Source: Paenibacillus plantiphilus (GTDB lineage Bacteria > Bacillota > Bacilli > Paenibacillales > Paenibacillaceae). Taken from it: a DNA stretch of 64,000 bases. Shown in pieces: positions 43,365 to 53,480 of this stretch (positions are counted from its first letter, which is position 1; each line of letters opens with the position of its first letter). The notes under the pieces were generated by a model. That model worked only from the letters and a program-made list of their open reading frames with translations. It was not told the DNA's origin and did no database searches. The stretch is from contig NZ_CAKMMF010000003.1 in NCBI RefSeq assembly GCF_927798095.1, positions 222,612-286,611 of the forward strand, written 5' to 3'. The position numbers and the translations under genes were made by a program.

Positions 43365-46300
43365 CTAAATATCGGCAAGAGCAGCGCTTAGATGACGAAG
43401 CTCGGCTACATCGGCATCTCCGCTCAACGATGACAGCTTGCCTTCTGTAAAGGCGTTAATCTCCTGAAGCAGATTCGCGTTAGAATTTGCGACCGCCTGA
43501 TTCCACAATTGCTCGTAGCGGCTGCTCCATTCCTCCTGTATCGATGTCACCCAGCTTTGGATCGGCCCGGCCAGCTCAGCTTCCAATGCACCGCGCAGAG
43601 CGATCTTGCCATCCCCTTCAAAGAAATGTCGAGGCGACTTGAAGCGGCTCCACAGCCATTTGGACTCCACGGTGTCAGCATGCCACGGCTCCCCTTGCTC
43701 CGGTGTCGCAATGTCCAATGGATGGTAGGAGGACGGTCTGAAGCCCTCCAATACATTCGCAAGCTCCTCGCTCGTATCACCCAATCTTTTCGCTGCCAGC
43801 CGGTTCAGCGTATGATCCAGACGAAGGGAGGTAGCCTCCAGCTCTTGCGCCAGCTCAATTTGAAGAAGCCGCTGCAGCTCCAGCCATGAGGTCCAGAGCG
43901 CCTTCTTCAGATCACGCCCGTCATCCTGCAGGGACGAGGGATTGAAGGCGAAATTATAGTGATCGCCAAAACGGAATTGAACACGCTGCACAACATAGAA
44001 TAATAGCTCCTTAAGCTCTTGCTCAAGCTGCGGGTTCCCCGGCTGCACACCCTCTGCAATCATACGCGCTCTGTCTGCATCAGCGACCAGCCTCGTTCGT
44101 TCCGCTTCACGAGTAGCTGCATCGCCTGATGCGGCCTCCAGCCATCCTTCTATCGTACGACGAGCTCTTTCAAGCTCTTGCTCTGCTGAGGCAACAGCGA
44201 GTTTCCCGAGATCGTTGCGGGCAAACCCGATAAATGAGGATTCAAATGCCGGCAAGCCAGATTCATGAAGCATCGCCTCGTCGCCGATTCGTTTGCCATC
44301 CAACGCCTGCAGGCTGGATATAGGGAACATCCTTGGGAAACGAATGCCATGCTGCTGCAGATTGCGTTCCACATGATCGAGAACGCCCTGCCTCTCTTCT
44401 TCGCTCGAAGCAAGATCTGCGGCGTTGACGATAAAGAACATTTTATCGAGCTCGAACTGATCCTTAACACGACCAAGCTGCAGCAGAAACTGACGGTCAG
44501 CCTGTGAGAACGCATGGTTGTAATAGGTGACGAAAAGAATCGCATCCGCATTCTTAATATAATTAAAGGCAACGCCGGTATGCCGCGCATTAACAGAATC
44601 TGCGCCCGGCGTATCGACAAGCACAATTCCTTGCGCCGTCAACGCATTGTAATGATAAAGCTCAATCTCGCTGACAAAGCAGGAACGAGATTCTTCAGCA
44701 ACATAACTCCGATATTGTCCGCCATCTACATTCAGCTGCTGTCCGAGCAGCGGCTCATGCTCTCGCCAGCCTTTAAAGGCGGCCTTCAGGAAGCTGTAAT
44801 GCGGCCTTCCGCCTGCATGAACTGCAGCCGGCGTAAGCTTCTCGATCGATTCGAGAACAGCCTCATCACTCATTGTGTCCGTGTCCTCGCCTAACAATCG
44901 GAGCGAGTATCTCAGATCGTCCAGCATCGCTTCACGCGTCTTCATCAGAACTGTCGCCGTACCGCTTGGACGTTCTCTTGTCGGCGGTACGATGCGATTC
45001 ACCGCTGCTGTCGTCGGGTTAGGCGATACCGGCAGCACAGACTCGCCCAGAAGCGCGTTGGCGAGCGACGATTTCCCCGCGCTGAAAGCCCCGAACAGGG
45101 CAATGGTGAACCGGCTGAGACGCAGCCGGTCGCCTTTGTCCCGCATAGCCGCAACGGCCGAAGCCAGCGACGGATGCGGCGAGAGCAGCTCAGCGGCGCG
45201 ACGCAGCCGTTCTGCCGCTTCGCGCTGCGGCCCCAGAGCGGAATTATCGCTCTGGGGGGCCGCTGCCGCAGCAGCGGCAGCAAGCGGCGCATGCGCGATG
45301 CCTGCGCCGCTCACCGCAGCTGCTGCTGCGGCTTCAGCGCCGCGCGCCTCCGCCGCGGCGCCTGGGGGCGCCTCCGCGCCGCGGCCTGCGGCCTGCGGCT
45401 GCGGCAGCGCTGGGCGCGGCGGCGCTGGCGGCAGCAGCGCCGCCAGCCGCGCCAAATGCGCCGCCTCGCGCTCCGCCAGCGAGGCCAGCTTCGCCAGCGC
45501 CGCGGCTTGCGAGGCAAGCTCGCCCAGCCGCGCGCGCAGCGGCGCAGCGGCAGCCGCGCCAGCCGCTGCCGCCCGATCCGCAAGCGTCTCGATCCACGAC
45601 ATCGCCCGCTTGCGGAACAGCGCCTTCACATCCGCGGCAAGCTCGCGGCAGTATACAATCGTATACTCATTGCCGAACACAGCGCCGGCCTTCACATGGG
45701 AAACCATATATTCCGGCTCGATTTCCCAATGGATATCTGCCTCTAGCTTGCGCTCCAGCGATTCATCTCGCCAGCCGATTGCATCCGCCGCTTTGCGCAG
45801 CAGATCATTCAAATGCCACTCGATGCCGGCCTTCACCTGTGCCGCCATATCCTCGCGAAATGCCTCCAGACGCCGCTGCTGCTCTGCTGCGGTCTTCGCG
45901 GCAGCAAACAGCAGCCCGGCCTTGAAACCAGGCTTGCGGCTCTCCAGAAACGCATGTGCGAGGTCTCTCGTCGCTGCGGGCGTTATATTCGCATTGTCGA
46001 GCAGGCTTTGCATCTCTAGCCGCAGCCGGGTTCGCAGGCCATCAATCTCTGCCCCCGCTTCAGCCAGCTTGCCCTCCAGCGCCCCAATCTCCGCTCTTAC
46101 CTGCTCTGCTCCGCTTTCGCCTCCAGCCTCATCCAGCAGCGCTTCGCGCTCCGATTCCGAAGCCTCCTCCATCGCCTTGCCATGTGCCCGTACAAGATGG
46201 CGGGTCGATGCGTCTACACTGCACAGCGCAAGCGGAGCTCGCAGCACAGAAAGCTCCTCCAGCAGCCGCTCAAGCTCACCCCATTCACTCTGTGGATGGT

Positions 46301-47027
46301 TCGGCTCGCGCAACGACAAATAGACAATCCCGTTTGGCTCCAGCTGCCAGTTGGCGAATGCCTCTTCAACACTTCTGCGATATTCCGCGAAGCTAAGCTC
46401 ATGATCACGATGCTTGTCGATCTGGTTCACGATCAGATACAGCGGCTTGCCCCACTCCTTCAATTGCTTGGCAAACGTGAAATTGATCTCTGACTGCACA
46501 TGGTTGTAATCCATAACGTAGAACACGACGTCCGCCATATGAAGCGCCGACTCTGTGGACATCCGATGCGCGTCATCCGTCGAATCGATGCCCGGCGTAT
46601 CCAGCAGCACCGTATGGTCGCCCAGACGAGGAATAGGTGTCGACAACGTAACGGATTGTACATTCTCTCCGTCCTTGCAATAGCGATTGACATCGGCTAT
46701 CGGTACTTCCAGCGTTTCCACTTTACCGCTGACGAGTTTTGTAATTCTTGCTTTTGATTCCCCGCTCATAATCGTTACGACGTTCGCGCTTGTTGGTATC
46801 GGACTTGACGGAAGCAGCTCCGTACCGCACAGCCGATTAATCAGCGTCGACTTGCCCGCTGAGAAGTGGCCGCAGAACGCAACCGTCAATTGTCCGCCCG
46901 CCAGCTTGGACCGCAGCTCAAGAAGCCGCGCGGAATTGGGATCGTCTCCGGCGGCTTTCATTATAGGTGCAATCTCTTCAAGCGCGGTATCGAGCGGATG
47001 AGGGGCTGTTTCCATCGTATGGCTCAT
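43365..47027 (-). CDS. dynA: Double-headed bacterial dynamin-like GTPase
   Basis: 1220 residues, close to B. subtilis DynA (YpbR), which carries two fused dynamin units and fuses and protects membranes. Head 1: P-loop GHFSAGKST (53-61), DTPGIDS, NQIDKH. Head 2: P-loop GAFSAGKSS (about 646-655), DTPGADS, NAADLAS. Long helical stalks follow each head. Between them, about residues 480-620, lies an Ala/Pro/Gly/Arg-rich linker encoded by very GC-rich DNA (45170-45600) unlike its surroundings. The ATG at 47027 has GGGAG upstream. Single gene; membrane-associated, cytosolic face. Confidence 0.92.
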   Translation of the reverse strand: MSHTMETAPHPLDTALEEIAPIMKAAGDDPNSARLLELRSKLAGGQLTVAFCGHFSAGKSTLINRLCGTELLPSSPIPTSANVVTIMSGESKARITKLVSGKVETLEVPIADVNRYCKDGENVQSVTLSTPIPRLGDHTVLLDTPGIDSTDDAHRMSTESALHMADVVFYVMDYNHVQSEINFTFAKQLKEWGKPLYLIVNQIDKHRDHELSFAEYRRSVEEAFANWQLEPNGIVYLSLREPNHPQSEWGELERLLEELSVLRAPLALCSVDASTRHLVRAHGKAMEEASESEREALLDEAGGESGAEQVRAEIGALEGKLAEAGAEIDGLRTRLRLEMQSLLDNANITPAATRDLAHAFLESRKPGFKAGLLFAAAKTAAEQQRRLEAFREDMAAQVKAGIEWHLNDLLRKAADAIGWRDESLERKLEADIHWEIEPEYMVSHVKAGAVFGNEYTIVYCRELAADVKALFRKRAMSWIETLADRAAAAGAAAAAPLRARLGELASQAAALAKLASLAEREAAHLARLAALLPPAPPRPALPQPQAAGRGAEAPPGAAAEARGAEAAAAAAVSGAGIAHAPLAAAAAAAAPQSDNSALGPQREAAERLRRAAELLSPHPSLASAVAAMRDKGDRLRLSRFTIALFGAFSAGKSSLANALLGESVLPVSPNPTTAAVNRIVPPTRERPSGTATVLMKTREAMLDDLRYSLRLLGEDTDTMSDEAVLESIEKLTPAAVHAGGRPHYSFLKAAFKGWREHEPLLGQQLNVDGGQYRSYVAEESRSCFVSEIELYHYNALTAQGIVLVDTPGADSVNARHTGVAFNYIKNADAILFVTYYNHAFSQADRQFLLQLGRVKDQFELDKMFFIVNAADLASSEEERQGVLDHVERNLQQHGIRFPRMFPISSLQALDGKRIGDEAMLHESGLPAFESSFIGFARNDLGKLAVASAEQELERARRTIEGWLEAASGDAATREAERTRLVADADRARMIAEGVQPGNPQLEQELKELLFYVVQRVQFRFGDHYNFAFNPSSLQDDGRDLKKALWTSWLELQRLLQIELAQELEATSLRLDHTLNRLAAKRLGDTSEELANVLEGFRPSSYHPLDIATPEQGEPWHADTVESKWLWSRFKSPRHFFEGDGKIALRGALEAELAGPIQSWVTSIQEEWSSRYEQLWNQAVANSNANLLQEINAFTEGKLSSLSGDADVAELRHLSAALADI

Positions 47028-47069
47028 TACTCTCTCTCCCTACTCCAAACCGATATTTCACTTCCTAAA

Positions 47070-47336
47070 CTAGGCAGACTGATCGGAAGGCATGCAAATT
47101 TCGAAAACATCACCATGCTGCAAAATCATAATATTCCGTTCCTTCTCCTTCATGACAACAACCTCAGGCTTTAGGCGCATGCGCTCAATATATTGATCCG
47201 GCACATCTCCTGCACCGCTGACGGTAACGCCTTCGATAATGATTTCTTCATTCTCTTCTGGCGGAGCCTCCATCACCTGCTCATAAATATCGGAAAACAA
47301 AGCGAAATCCCTGGTGTATACGGAGATGCATTTCAT
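47070..47336 (-). CDS. 88-residue hypothetical protein
   Basis: Starts MKCISVYTRDFALFSDIYEQ; acidic middle (EAPPEENEEIIIEGVTVSGA) and a C-terminal beta-rich part (RNIMILQHGDVFEICMP). It lies between nth (7-bp gap upstream) and the dynamin gene (42-bp gap downstream), in the same direction, with AAAGGATG as ribosome site. Tight spacing suggests an nth-x-dynA operon. I do not recognise the family. Confidence 0.75.
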   Translation of the reverse strand: MKCISVYTRDFALFSDIYEQVMEAPPEENEEIIIEGVTVSGAGDVPDQYIERMRLKPEVVVMKEKERNIMILQHGDVFEICMPSDQSA

Positions 47337-47343
47337 GGTTGGA

Positions 47344-48039
47344 TCATCCTTTACTGTTTAGTTTTTTCTTTATTCCATTAGCCTGTCGGTTTGCGGCAGG
47401 TTTCATGCGCACCTTGCCCTCTCTGCACAGATCCAGCAGCGGACATAGGGGACATTGTGGATTTTGCGCTTTGCAATGATATCTCCCGAAGAAGATCAGC
47501 CGATGATGCGTATCCGTCCACTGGTCTCTGGGCACAAGCTTCATCAGCTTCTTCTCCACCTCAAGCACGCTGTCATCGCTTTTTGCCAGTCCAAGCCGTT
47601 TAGAGACACGTTCAACATGAGTATCTACCGCAATTGCCGGTACGCCAAAAGCATTGGAAACGACGACATTAGCCGTCTTGCGCCCCACTCCCGGCAGCCT
47701 GGTCAGATCCTCGTGGCCTTGCGGAAGCTCGCCGCCATATTCATCGATGACCATACGGCACAGCTTCTGAATATTCGCTGCTTTGTTCCGAAACAATCCG
47801 ATTCTGCGGATATCCTGTTCAAGCTCGCTTTGCGGAACCGCCAAATAATCCTCAGGCGAACGGTATTTCTGAAACAAATCGGCCGTCACTTTGTTGACTG
47901 TTTCATCCGTGCATTGGGCAGACAGCAGCACTGCAATGGTCAGTTCAAACGGATTGCTATGGTTTAGCTCACAATGAGCGTCCGGGAACATCTCTCCGAT
48001 AACTCGCAAAATATGCTTCGTCTTCTCTTTTGCGTTCAA
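47344..48039 (-). CDS. nth: Endonuclease III (DNA glycosylase/AP lyase)
   Basis: 231 residues. Removes oxidised pyrimidines in base excision repair. The helix-hairpin-helix is LPGVGRKTANVV with the catalytic Lys, the catalytic Asp sits in VDTHVERVSKRLGL, and the 4Fe-4S cluster is C-x6-C-x2-C-x5-C in the CKAQNPQCPLCPLLDLC segment. The start is a TTG at 48039 with GGGGAG 8 nt upstream; a nearby ATG is out of frame. Confidence 0.96.
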   Translation of the reverse strand: MNAKEKTKHILRVIGEMFPDAHCELNHSNPFELTIAVLLSAQCTDETVNKVTADLFQKYRSPEDYLAVPQSELEQDIRRIGLFRNKAANIQKLCRMVIDEYGGELPQGHEDLTRLPGVGRKTANVVVSNAFGVPAIAVDTHVERVSKRLGLAKSDDSVLEVEKKLMKLVPRDQWTDTHHRLIFFGRYHCKAQNPQCPLCPLLDLCREGKVRMKPAANRQANGIKKKLNSKG

Positions 48040-48108
48040 CCATCTCTCTCCCCTATTTGGGCTATCGATTCAAAGTGTAGCGAAAAATGTCACAATGCGC
48101 AACAGTAA

Positions 48109-48144
48109 AAGGGCTGTTCCGGCCAAATAACCGGAACAACCCTT
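48109..48144 (-). terminator. Terminator of the SLH protein gene
   Basis: On the minus strand AAGGGTTGTTCCGG pairs with CCGGAACAGCCCTT around an 8-nt loop, followed by TT. It lies 19 bp after the stop. Confidence 0.8.
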
Positions 48145-48162
48145 CAAAAATTCGCGAAATCG

Positions 48163-50874
48163 CTATTTTACAACCTCCAGAAGCACACCTTTATACACAT
48201 ACAGCGTAATATTGTCTCCGTCTTTCATTTGCGCCAGATTGCCCTGAGCGCCACTATTCGTAACTCTCGTATCGGCTGTTACTTTGAATTGATAGTTCGT
48301 ATCCGACACATTGGCACGTCTGACAGAAAGCGTATTGCTGGATGCTTCATATTTCCAGAACTTCTTCGCAAGCCCGCTAATAACGGTAATAACGACCCGA
48401 TCCTTGGCATCCTTGCGAACCTCGACACGATCGCCAGCCTTCAGACCAGCAGCAGATGCGCTTGTCGCCCCATCCTTAATAACGGAATAATCAGTACCAA
48501 GCGTGATTACGGATGAAGAGCCCTTATAGTCCAGCACAGTGATTTTGTCAGCAGCGACAGAAGTCAGGGAGCCTACAGTAACTGCAACGCTCTTGAGTGA
48601 TTTCAGCGTCTTCCCGGCATAGGTCGCATTGACAATTTGTCCAACAGACAAATTGCTCAGAACGATCTTCTCCCCACGCTCATTGAGCAGCTCCGAAGCG
48701 CCGACCAGCAGCTCAGTCGTCACTTGATCCGCGCCTTTCACCTTCACCTTCTTCGCCGCCGTATCGATGGCAACCAGCTCATACTGCCAGTTTGTATGCA
48801 CTTGAATGCCTGATGCTTTATCCTGATTCGCATTCAACAGCGCCGTAACCGTATCTCCAACCTTAACGTCTGCAATGACTGCACTTGATTTGCCTGCAAT
48901 CTCAACACTAGCATAGGTTTCCAGTCCAAGCGTTACTGGCAGTCCATTGACAGACAATGTGATCGTATTGCTAGTCGTGCTGGTCGATGAGACTGTCCCT
49001 GTATAATTGTATACGAATTGCAGCAGCACCGCTTTATCATCCGTATAGCCCAGTGTCAGCTTGCGGTTCTTCGTCAGCATGGAACCTACGCTCTCCAGCG
49101 ACATCGGCACGCCGTTGAATTCAATTTTCGTCTTGTCGCTCAAATAGACCGGAATGAGCTTATTAAGATTGCTCTTCACGACTAGCGCTTTAATATCCGC
49201 GTCATAGCTGACTACAACTGCTCCCGTAATCATCTCAACCTTGCGGCTGAGCACCTTGATCGCTGTAACCTGATCACGCTCATTAAGCGACAGTTCAAGC
49301 TGGTCGCCCTTCACGAGATCATTGATCGTCGCACCATTGAGTCCTGTTATTGTAACCTCTGCATGATCAGCTATGAATTTGGCCTCCAAAGCTTCCTGCG
49401 CTGTACCCTGACCCTTCACGAATTGAATCGTCTTGCTGTCCGAGCTTGCGGAATAGAAGTGGCCCTGCACTGTCATTGCAGAAGTTTGCTGAATCGTGAT
49501 TCGAGTAACAACACTGTCTTTGATCTCGTAAGAAATCAAATCGCCTTGGCGAACCTGTGTGACGCCGCCCTGCAGAATTGAACCCTGCCAGATGACATCC
49601 GCTCCCGCAGCGATATTTAGCGCCTCCGTCCGATTGTATACGGAGTCTATGACCGTAATTACCGGAGGATTGGCTTGCACCGCTTGCACCTTGCCGCTGC
49701 CGGATTTGTTCACTGGGGCTGATTGGATCGTTATCGAAGTCGCCAAAGGCTTGGCGCGATACTTAGCGCGGGTAATCTCGATTTTGCTGTCCTTGGTTAG
49801 CGCAGAAACCGCTAATTTAGCGCCTGAAGCATCTTTGACGATTAGCGATTGGTCATAGGAAACCTCAACCGGCTTGTTGTCCACCCACACGTACATGATG
49901 CTCTCACTAGGGAGCAGCCGATCAAATGTCGCAGAGAATTTCTCGACCTGCTGATCGTTATCCAACTGCTCCACATAAAGCGCATTCCCTTGGCTCGCGA
50001 TAATCATCACACGGGTATGAGGACTTAGCTCAGCAACCGTGACCGCTTTCTCAGAATCATGACGATAGATTCGGGTATTAGCTCCGAGAGTAAAGGTTGA
50101 ATCTCCGTTGCCCTTGTACAAGCTTATTGAACTATCGCTAAGTGCGGATATAATTCCTTCTTCCTGACCGATATAATCCACTTCCAATTGACTCTCGGCA
50201 CGGCTGAACATAGTGGCCAGCGCAGCTCTTGTTATCGAGCCCTTCGGGTCGAATTTATCAGCGGTAATCCCTTTCACAAGCTGAAGCTGGATCGCGGCAT
50301 TGACATACCCTTTATATGCTGCGCTCACTTGATTGCCATCATTGAATGCAATTGGCGCGGAGGCGAGCGAATCCGCGACGCTCTTCTGTCCGATTGCCCG
50401 AATCATCAGCTTCGTAATCCACTCTCTGGAAGCTTTGCGGGAGCCCCAATCATTTTTCGGGTCAGCCTCGGCAAGCTTGTACTCCTCGGCCTCATCAAGA
50501 AGGCCATTCTGGAAAGCAAAAGCGATATACGGCTTGAAAAAATTGCCGACTTTAAAATCCTTGTTCCCTACAAATACGCCGTCACTATCCACCTGGCTTT
50601 TCTTGCCCATGAAGCGGATCGCCATGACAACCGCTTCTTGCTGAGTTACATTGTCTCCAGGCTTGAAAGTGCCATTCGTCCCGCCTTCGACAACGCCCTG
50701 AAGCGCCAGCTTCGTAATATGCTTGTCCGCCCAGTGCGTAACCGGTACATCCGAGAACTTGCCGGTCGCTGCTGCCGATGCCGGGCTGCTGGCAGTAAAG
50801 AGGAACACACTAGATAATAAAGAGACTACTATCATGATTGAGACCAACTTGAACCATTTCTTTTGCTGCGGCAT
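48163..50874 (-). CDS. Secreted S-layer homology (SLH) domain protein
   Basis: 903 residues. Signal peptide ends near SPASAAA (about residue 35). Three SLH repeats span about 38-235 (FSDVPVTHWADKHITKLALQ, DPKGSITRAALATMFSRAES), which bind pyruvylated cell wall polysaccharide. The remaining ~670 residues are beta-rich repeats with no catalytic motif, rich in DAKGAKL-, VKVGDTVTALL- and LKAGDRVEV-type strands. ATG 50874 with AAGGAGG 10 nt upstream. It heads toward its own terminator; upstream is the GerMN lipoprotein, 18 bp away, then the amidase, all envelope proteins. Likely a wall-surface protein rather than the main S-layer, since the codon context is ordinary. Confidence 0.9.
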   Translation of the reverse strand: MPQQKKWFKLVSIMIVVSLLSSVFLFTASSPASAAATGKFSDVPVTHWADKHITKLALQGVVEGGTNGTFKPGDNVTQQEAVVMAIRFMGKKSQVDSDGVFVGNKDFKVGNFFKPYIAFAFQNGLLDEAEEYKLAEADPKNDWGSRKASREWITKLMIRAIGQKSVADSLASAPIAFNDGNQVSAAYKGYVNAAIQLQLVKGITADKFDPKGSITRAALATMFSRAESQLEVDYIGQEEGIISALSDSSISLYKGNGDSTFTLGANTRIYRHDSEKAVTVAELSPHTRVMIIASQGNALYVEQLDNDQQVEKFSATFDRLLPSESIMYVWVDNKPVEVSYDQSLIVKDASGAKLAVSALTKDSKIEITRAKYRAKPLATSITIQSAPVNKSGSGKVQAVQANPPVITVIDSVYNRTEALNIAAGADVIWQGSILQGGVTQVRQGDLISYEIKDSVVTRITIQQTSAMTVQGHFYSASSDSKTIQFVKGQGTAQEALEAKFIADHAEVTITGLNGATINDLVKGDQLELSLNERDQVTAIKVLSRKVEMITGAVVVSYDADIKALVVKSNLNKLIPVYLSDKTKIEFNGVPMSLESVGSMLTKNRKLTLGYTDDKAVLLQFVYNYTGTVSSTSTTSNTITLSVNGLPVTLGLETYASVEIAGKSSAVIADVKVGDTVTALLNANQDKASGIQVHTNWQYELVAIDTAAKKVKVKGADQVTTELLVGASELLNERGEKIVLSNLSVGQIVNATYAGKTLKSLKSVAVTVGSLTSVAADKITVLDYKGSSSVITLGTDYSVIKDGATSASAAGLKAGDRVEVRKDAKDRVVITVISGLAKKFWKYEASSNTLSVRRANVSDTNYQFKVTADTRVTNSGAQGNLAQMKDGDNITLYVYKGVLLEVVK

Positions 50875-50892
50875 GAATACGGCTCCTCCTTA

Positions 50893-51519
50893 TTATTTCT
50901 TGTATGGGTGCTCTAGCGTGTCGTGCCCCATCAAGCTTTCCGTTTGCTTCCCGTCTACCAGAATATCGAGGGATTGGAATCCATCAAATTGGAACATCGT
51001 TTTCTGGATGGCTTCAAGCGCCAGCACCTCGCCAGGCGCCCCAAGACGAGCCTCATCCGGCACATGCACATCCAGTACAACAGCTCCGCCATCTTCTACT
51101 TTCGCGCTCAACAGCTCAATATCCTTCCAGAGCGATACTTCGCCATTGCTTCCATCCTTCTTGAGCGCCAGGAAGGCAGCCTCTGCTTTTTTGCTGTCAT
51201 TCTCGTATTGAATATGTGCCGTTTGCTCGCCCAGCTCCATAAGCTCATCATCCGGATAATAGATTTTAATCGTTTCCTTCGTCATTTCAGGTTCCTTGGG
51301 ATCATCATTTGTGCTGGGTTGCTCCTCTGTCGCATTCGGATCTTCTGACGTGTTCGGAGTATCATTTGTCGCATTCGGATTCTCTTCTGTCGTACCCGTT
51401 CCAGCAGCTCCTACTCCGTTCTTATTCCCATCCTTGGTTGCTCCGCAGGCTGAGATCATAACGACGACAACAATCATTACGCTGACTAGCAGGTAACGTT
51501 TAATCAATGAATAGTTCAT
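50893..51519 (-). CDS. GerMN-domain lipoprotein
   Basis: 208 residues from ATG 51519, with AGGAGG 8 nt upstream. Lipoprotein signal VVVVMISAC, a ~60-residue Asn/Thr/Asp/Glu/Pro linker, then a GerMN domain (TIKIYYPDDELMELGEQTAH, KDGSNGEVSLWKDIELLSAK, VVLDVHVPDEARL, AIQKTMFQFDGFQSLDILVD). GerM relatives act in spore cortex/septal wall processes. It follows the amidase by 81 bp in the same direction, and an amidase-GerMN pairing fits wall remodelling. Confidence 0.9.
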   Translation of the reverse strand: MNYSLIKRYLLVSVMIVVVVMISACGATKDGNKNGVGAAGTGTTEENPNATNDTPNTSEDPNATEEQPSTNDDPKEPEMTKETIKIYYPDDELMELGEQTAHIQYENDSKKAEAAFLALKKDGSNGEVSLWKDIELLSAKVEDGGAVVLDVHVPDEARLGAPGEVLALEAIQKTMFQFDGFQSLDILVDGKQTESLMGHDTLEHPYKK

Positions 51520-51600
51520 AGACACACCCTCCTACAAGCTTCTACTACTCTATGTAATAAACTTTAGCACTGCCGAAAAAACAGCAGGACAGCTATTACT

Positions 51601-53115
51601 CTATTGTAGCTTCAAATATTCTTTAATCCCAGCAACAATTTCAGCAGCTATGCGATTCTGTGTCGCTTCCTTGAAGAGAACCGGCTCGTCCTTCTTGCTG
51701 GACAGATAGCCTGCTTCAAGGAGAACCGCTGGCATCGTCGTATACTTAATCACTTTGAATGAAGCTTGCCGAACCTTGCGATCTACAAGACCTGTTCCAG
51801 CAACAAGATGCTTGTGCATAATATTGGCAAGCGTCTTGCTGTTTTCCCGATTATAGTACGTTTCCGTTCCGTTGATCTCCGGCTTGTAGCTGTTGGCGTG
51901 AATCGAAATGAACAGGTCAGCCTTCAAGTCATTTGCGAATTTAACACGATCATCAAGAGGAATGAAGGTATCATCCGTTCTTGTCATGTGGACTTTAATC
52001 TTCGATTCTTTCAATAGGAGAGCCTGTACCTTGAGCGCAATCGTCAGGTTGAAATCCTTTTCCTTGCGCTTCGCAATACTAATTGCACCAGGATCGTGAT
52101 CTCCGTGGCCCGCATCGATGACTACTTTATAGACACCCTTCTCTACAGGCGCAGGCGGGATTGTAGTATCCGGCTTCTGCACAGGTGGTGTTGCTGGCCC
52201 CGTCGGGTCAAGAACATCGATTCGAATTGCATTCTCCTCCTCCACGACATTAAACGCGGTAGGAGCATTCAAATCAAACACAACACGAATGGTATTCGTT
52301 TCTTGCGAATAGAGCGAATAACGAACCTTATACAATGAGAGATGCGTGTCCATCACAATCTCGCCTAGCTTGGACCCACTGGTAGAAGGCAGAAAGCCCG
52401 GCGAAAAATTCGGATCGAATTTCATATTGGGCACATCCACAACAATTCGCTCCGGATTGTGAAGAACCTCCGTCTTCACGATACCAGCCTGTCCTGTATA
52501 GGCCAAACGAACACTGCTAAGTCCATCATAGCTGATTGAGGATAATGTTGCTGTGTCCGCAGTTGGAATCTCACCGCCATCAGGATTAACAGCGCCTCCA
52601 TCCCCGTCCGTGCCAGGCGTACTGCCATCAGTTGACCCATCGCCATTGCCTTGATCCGGATCAACCTCCGTGACAGGAGGTAAAACTATCGATTGCTTCT
52701 GATTAAGATAGACGGATTTGGTTAGCTTGTCCCAGCTAACTTCAAGTCCGAATTGTTCGCTTACGAAGCGAAGCGGCACTAATGTTGTGTCAGCAGAATT
52801 AATTGCCGGCGCGTCGAGCGATACTTCAGCCCCGTTCACAATCGCTTTTTTGCTGCCGATTGTCAGCCTCATACTCGTCTCACCGTTAAAAATGGTAACA
52901 TGCGGCGATTGCCAGCTTACATCGAAACCAAGCCCTTCCGTCACCGTGCGGATCGGTACAAAGGTGGACTGCCCGACCAGCTTGGGTTCTGCTTTGGTCA
53001 GCAGCTGCTCCCCATTCAGATAAAGCTTAGGCGTTGCAGAGGCAGCTCCGACTACAATTGGAACCATAGAGACAAGGAACGTCAACAGCAATACAGCGGT
53101 TACAAACTTCTTCAT
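51601..53115 (-). CDS. N-acetylmuramoyl-L-alanine amidase with copper amine oxidase-like and AMIN domains
   Basis: 504 residues. Signal peptide to about residue 25 (PIVVGAASA). Copper-amine-oxidase N-terminal-like domain about 28-145 (STFVPIRTVTEGLGFDVSWQ, DTTLVPLRFVSEQFGLEVSW), then a Gly/Asp/Thr-rich linker. An AMIN domain runs about 187-300 (LHNPERIVVDVPNMKF), and an Amidase_3 zinc domain about 330-504 has the Zn His in IDAGHGDHDPG, Glu in KEKDFN, His in FISIHANS and Glu in LLEAGYLSS. It cleaves the peptide stem from muramic acid. ATG 53115 with GAGGTG close upstream. Confidence 0.94.
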   Translation of the reverse strand: MKKFVTAVLLLTFLVSMVPIVVGAASATPKLYLNGEQLLTKAEPKLVGQSTFVPIRTVTEGLGFDVSWQSPHVTIFNGETSMRLTIGSKKAIVNGAEVSLDAPAINSADTTLVPLRFVSEQFGLEVSWDKLTKSVYLNQKQSIVLPPVTEVDPDQGNGDGSTDGSTPGTDGDGGAVNPDGGEIPTADTATLSSISYDGLSSVRLAYTGQAGIVKTEVLHNPERIVVDVPNMKFDPNFSPGFLPSTSGSKLGEIVMDTHLSLYKVRYSLYSQETNTIRVVFDLNAPTAFNVVEEENAIRIDVLDPTGPATPPVQKPDTTIPPAPVEKGVYKVVIDAGHGDHDPGAISIAKRKEKDFNLTIALKVQALLLKESKIKVHMTRTDDTFIPLDDRVKFANDLKADLFISIHANSYKPEINGTETYYNRENSKTLANIMHKHLVAGTGLVDRKVRQASFKVIKYTTMPAVLLEAGYLSSKKDEPVLFKEATQNRIAAEIVAGIKEYLKLQ

Positions 53116-53480
53116 CTTTCACCTCGATGACTGATTTTTCGCCTTCCAACAGACCAAATAAGCCGATGCTCTCAGACGAATAATTAGACGCAAACAATCA
53201 GAAAAAGTTGCGAATACAGGAATATTGTAACTCCTGTGTAATAGAGCTAAAAAAAGTAACCTTGAGTACATCTCCCCCTCGGTTAATACGCTGCTGAAAA
53301 GTCCATACGATTTCGCCCTCCGCATGCTGCTCCAACCGTTGCTTTCACCTCGATTGCCGCCGCAAAAATACAGATACCATGGCCGTAATGGACCATTTCA
53401 AGCCCCTTACCTGCAAATCACATCAAAATAATTTTTATGGAGAAAGCATATTCCCAAAACTCTGCCTGTAAAAAAAGTGC

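Noticed and set aside
44875-46323. 482-codon plus-strand Ser/Ala-rich frame
   Set aside because: Produced by the GC-rich dynamin linker on the other strand; it overlaps conserved GTPase coding sequence.
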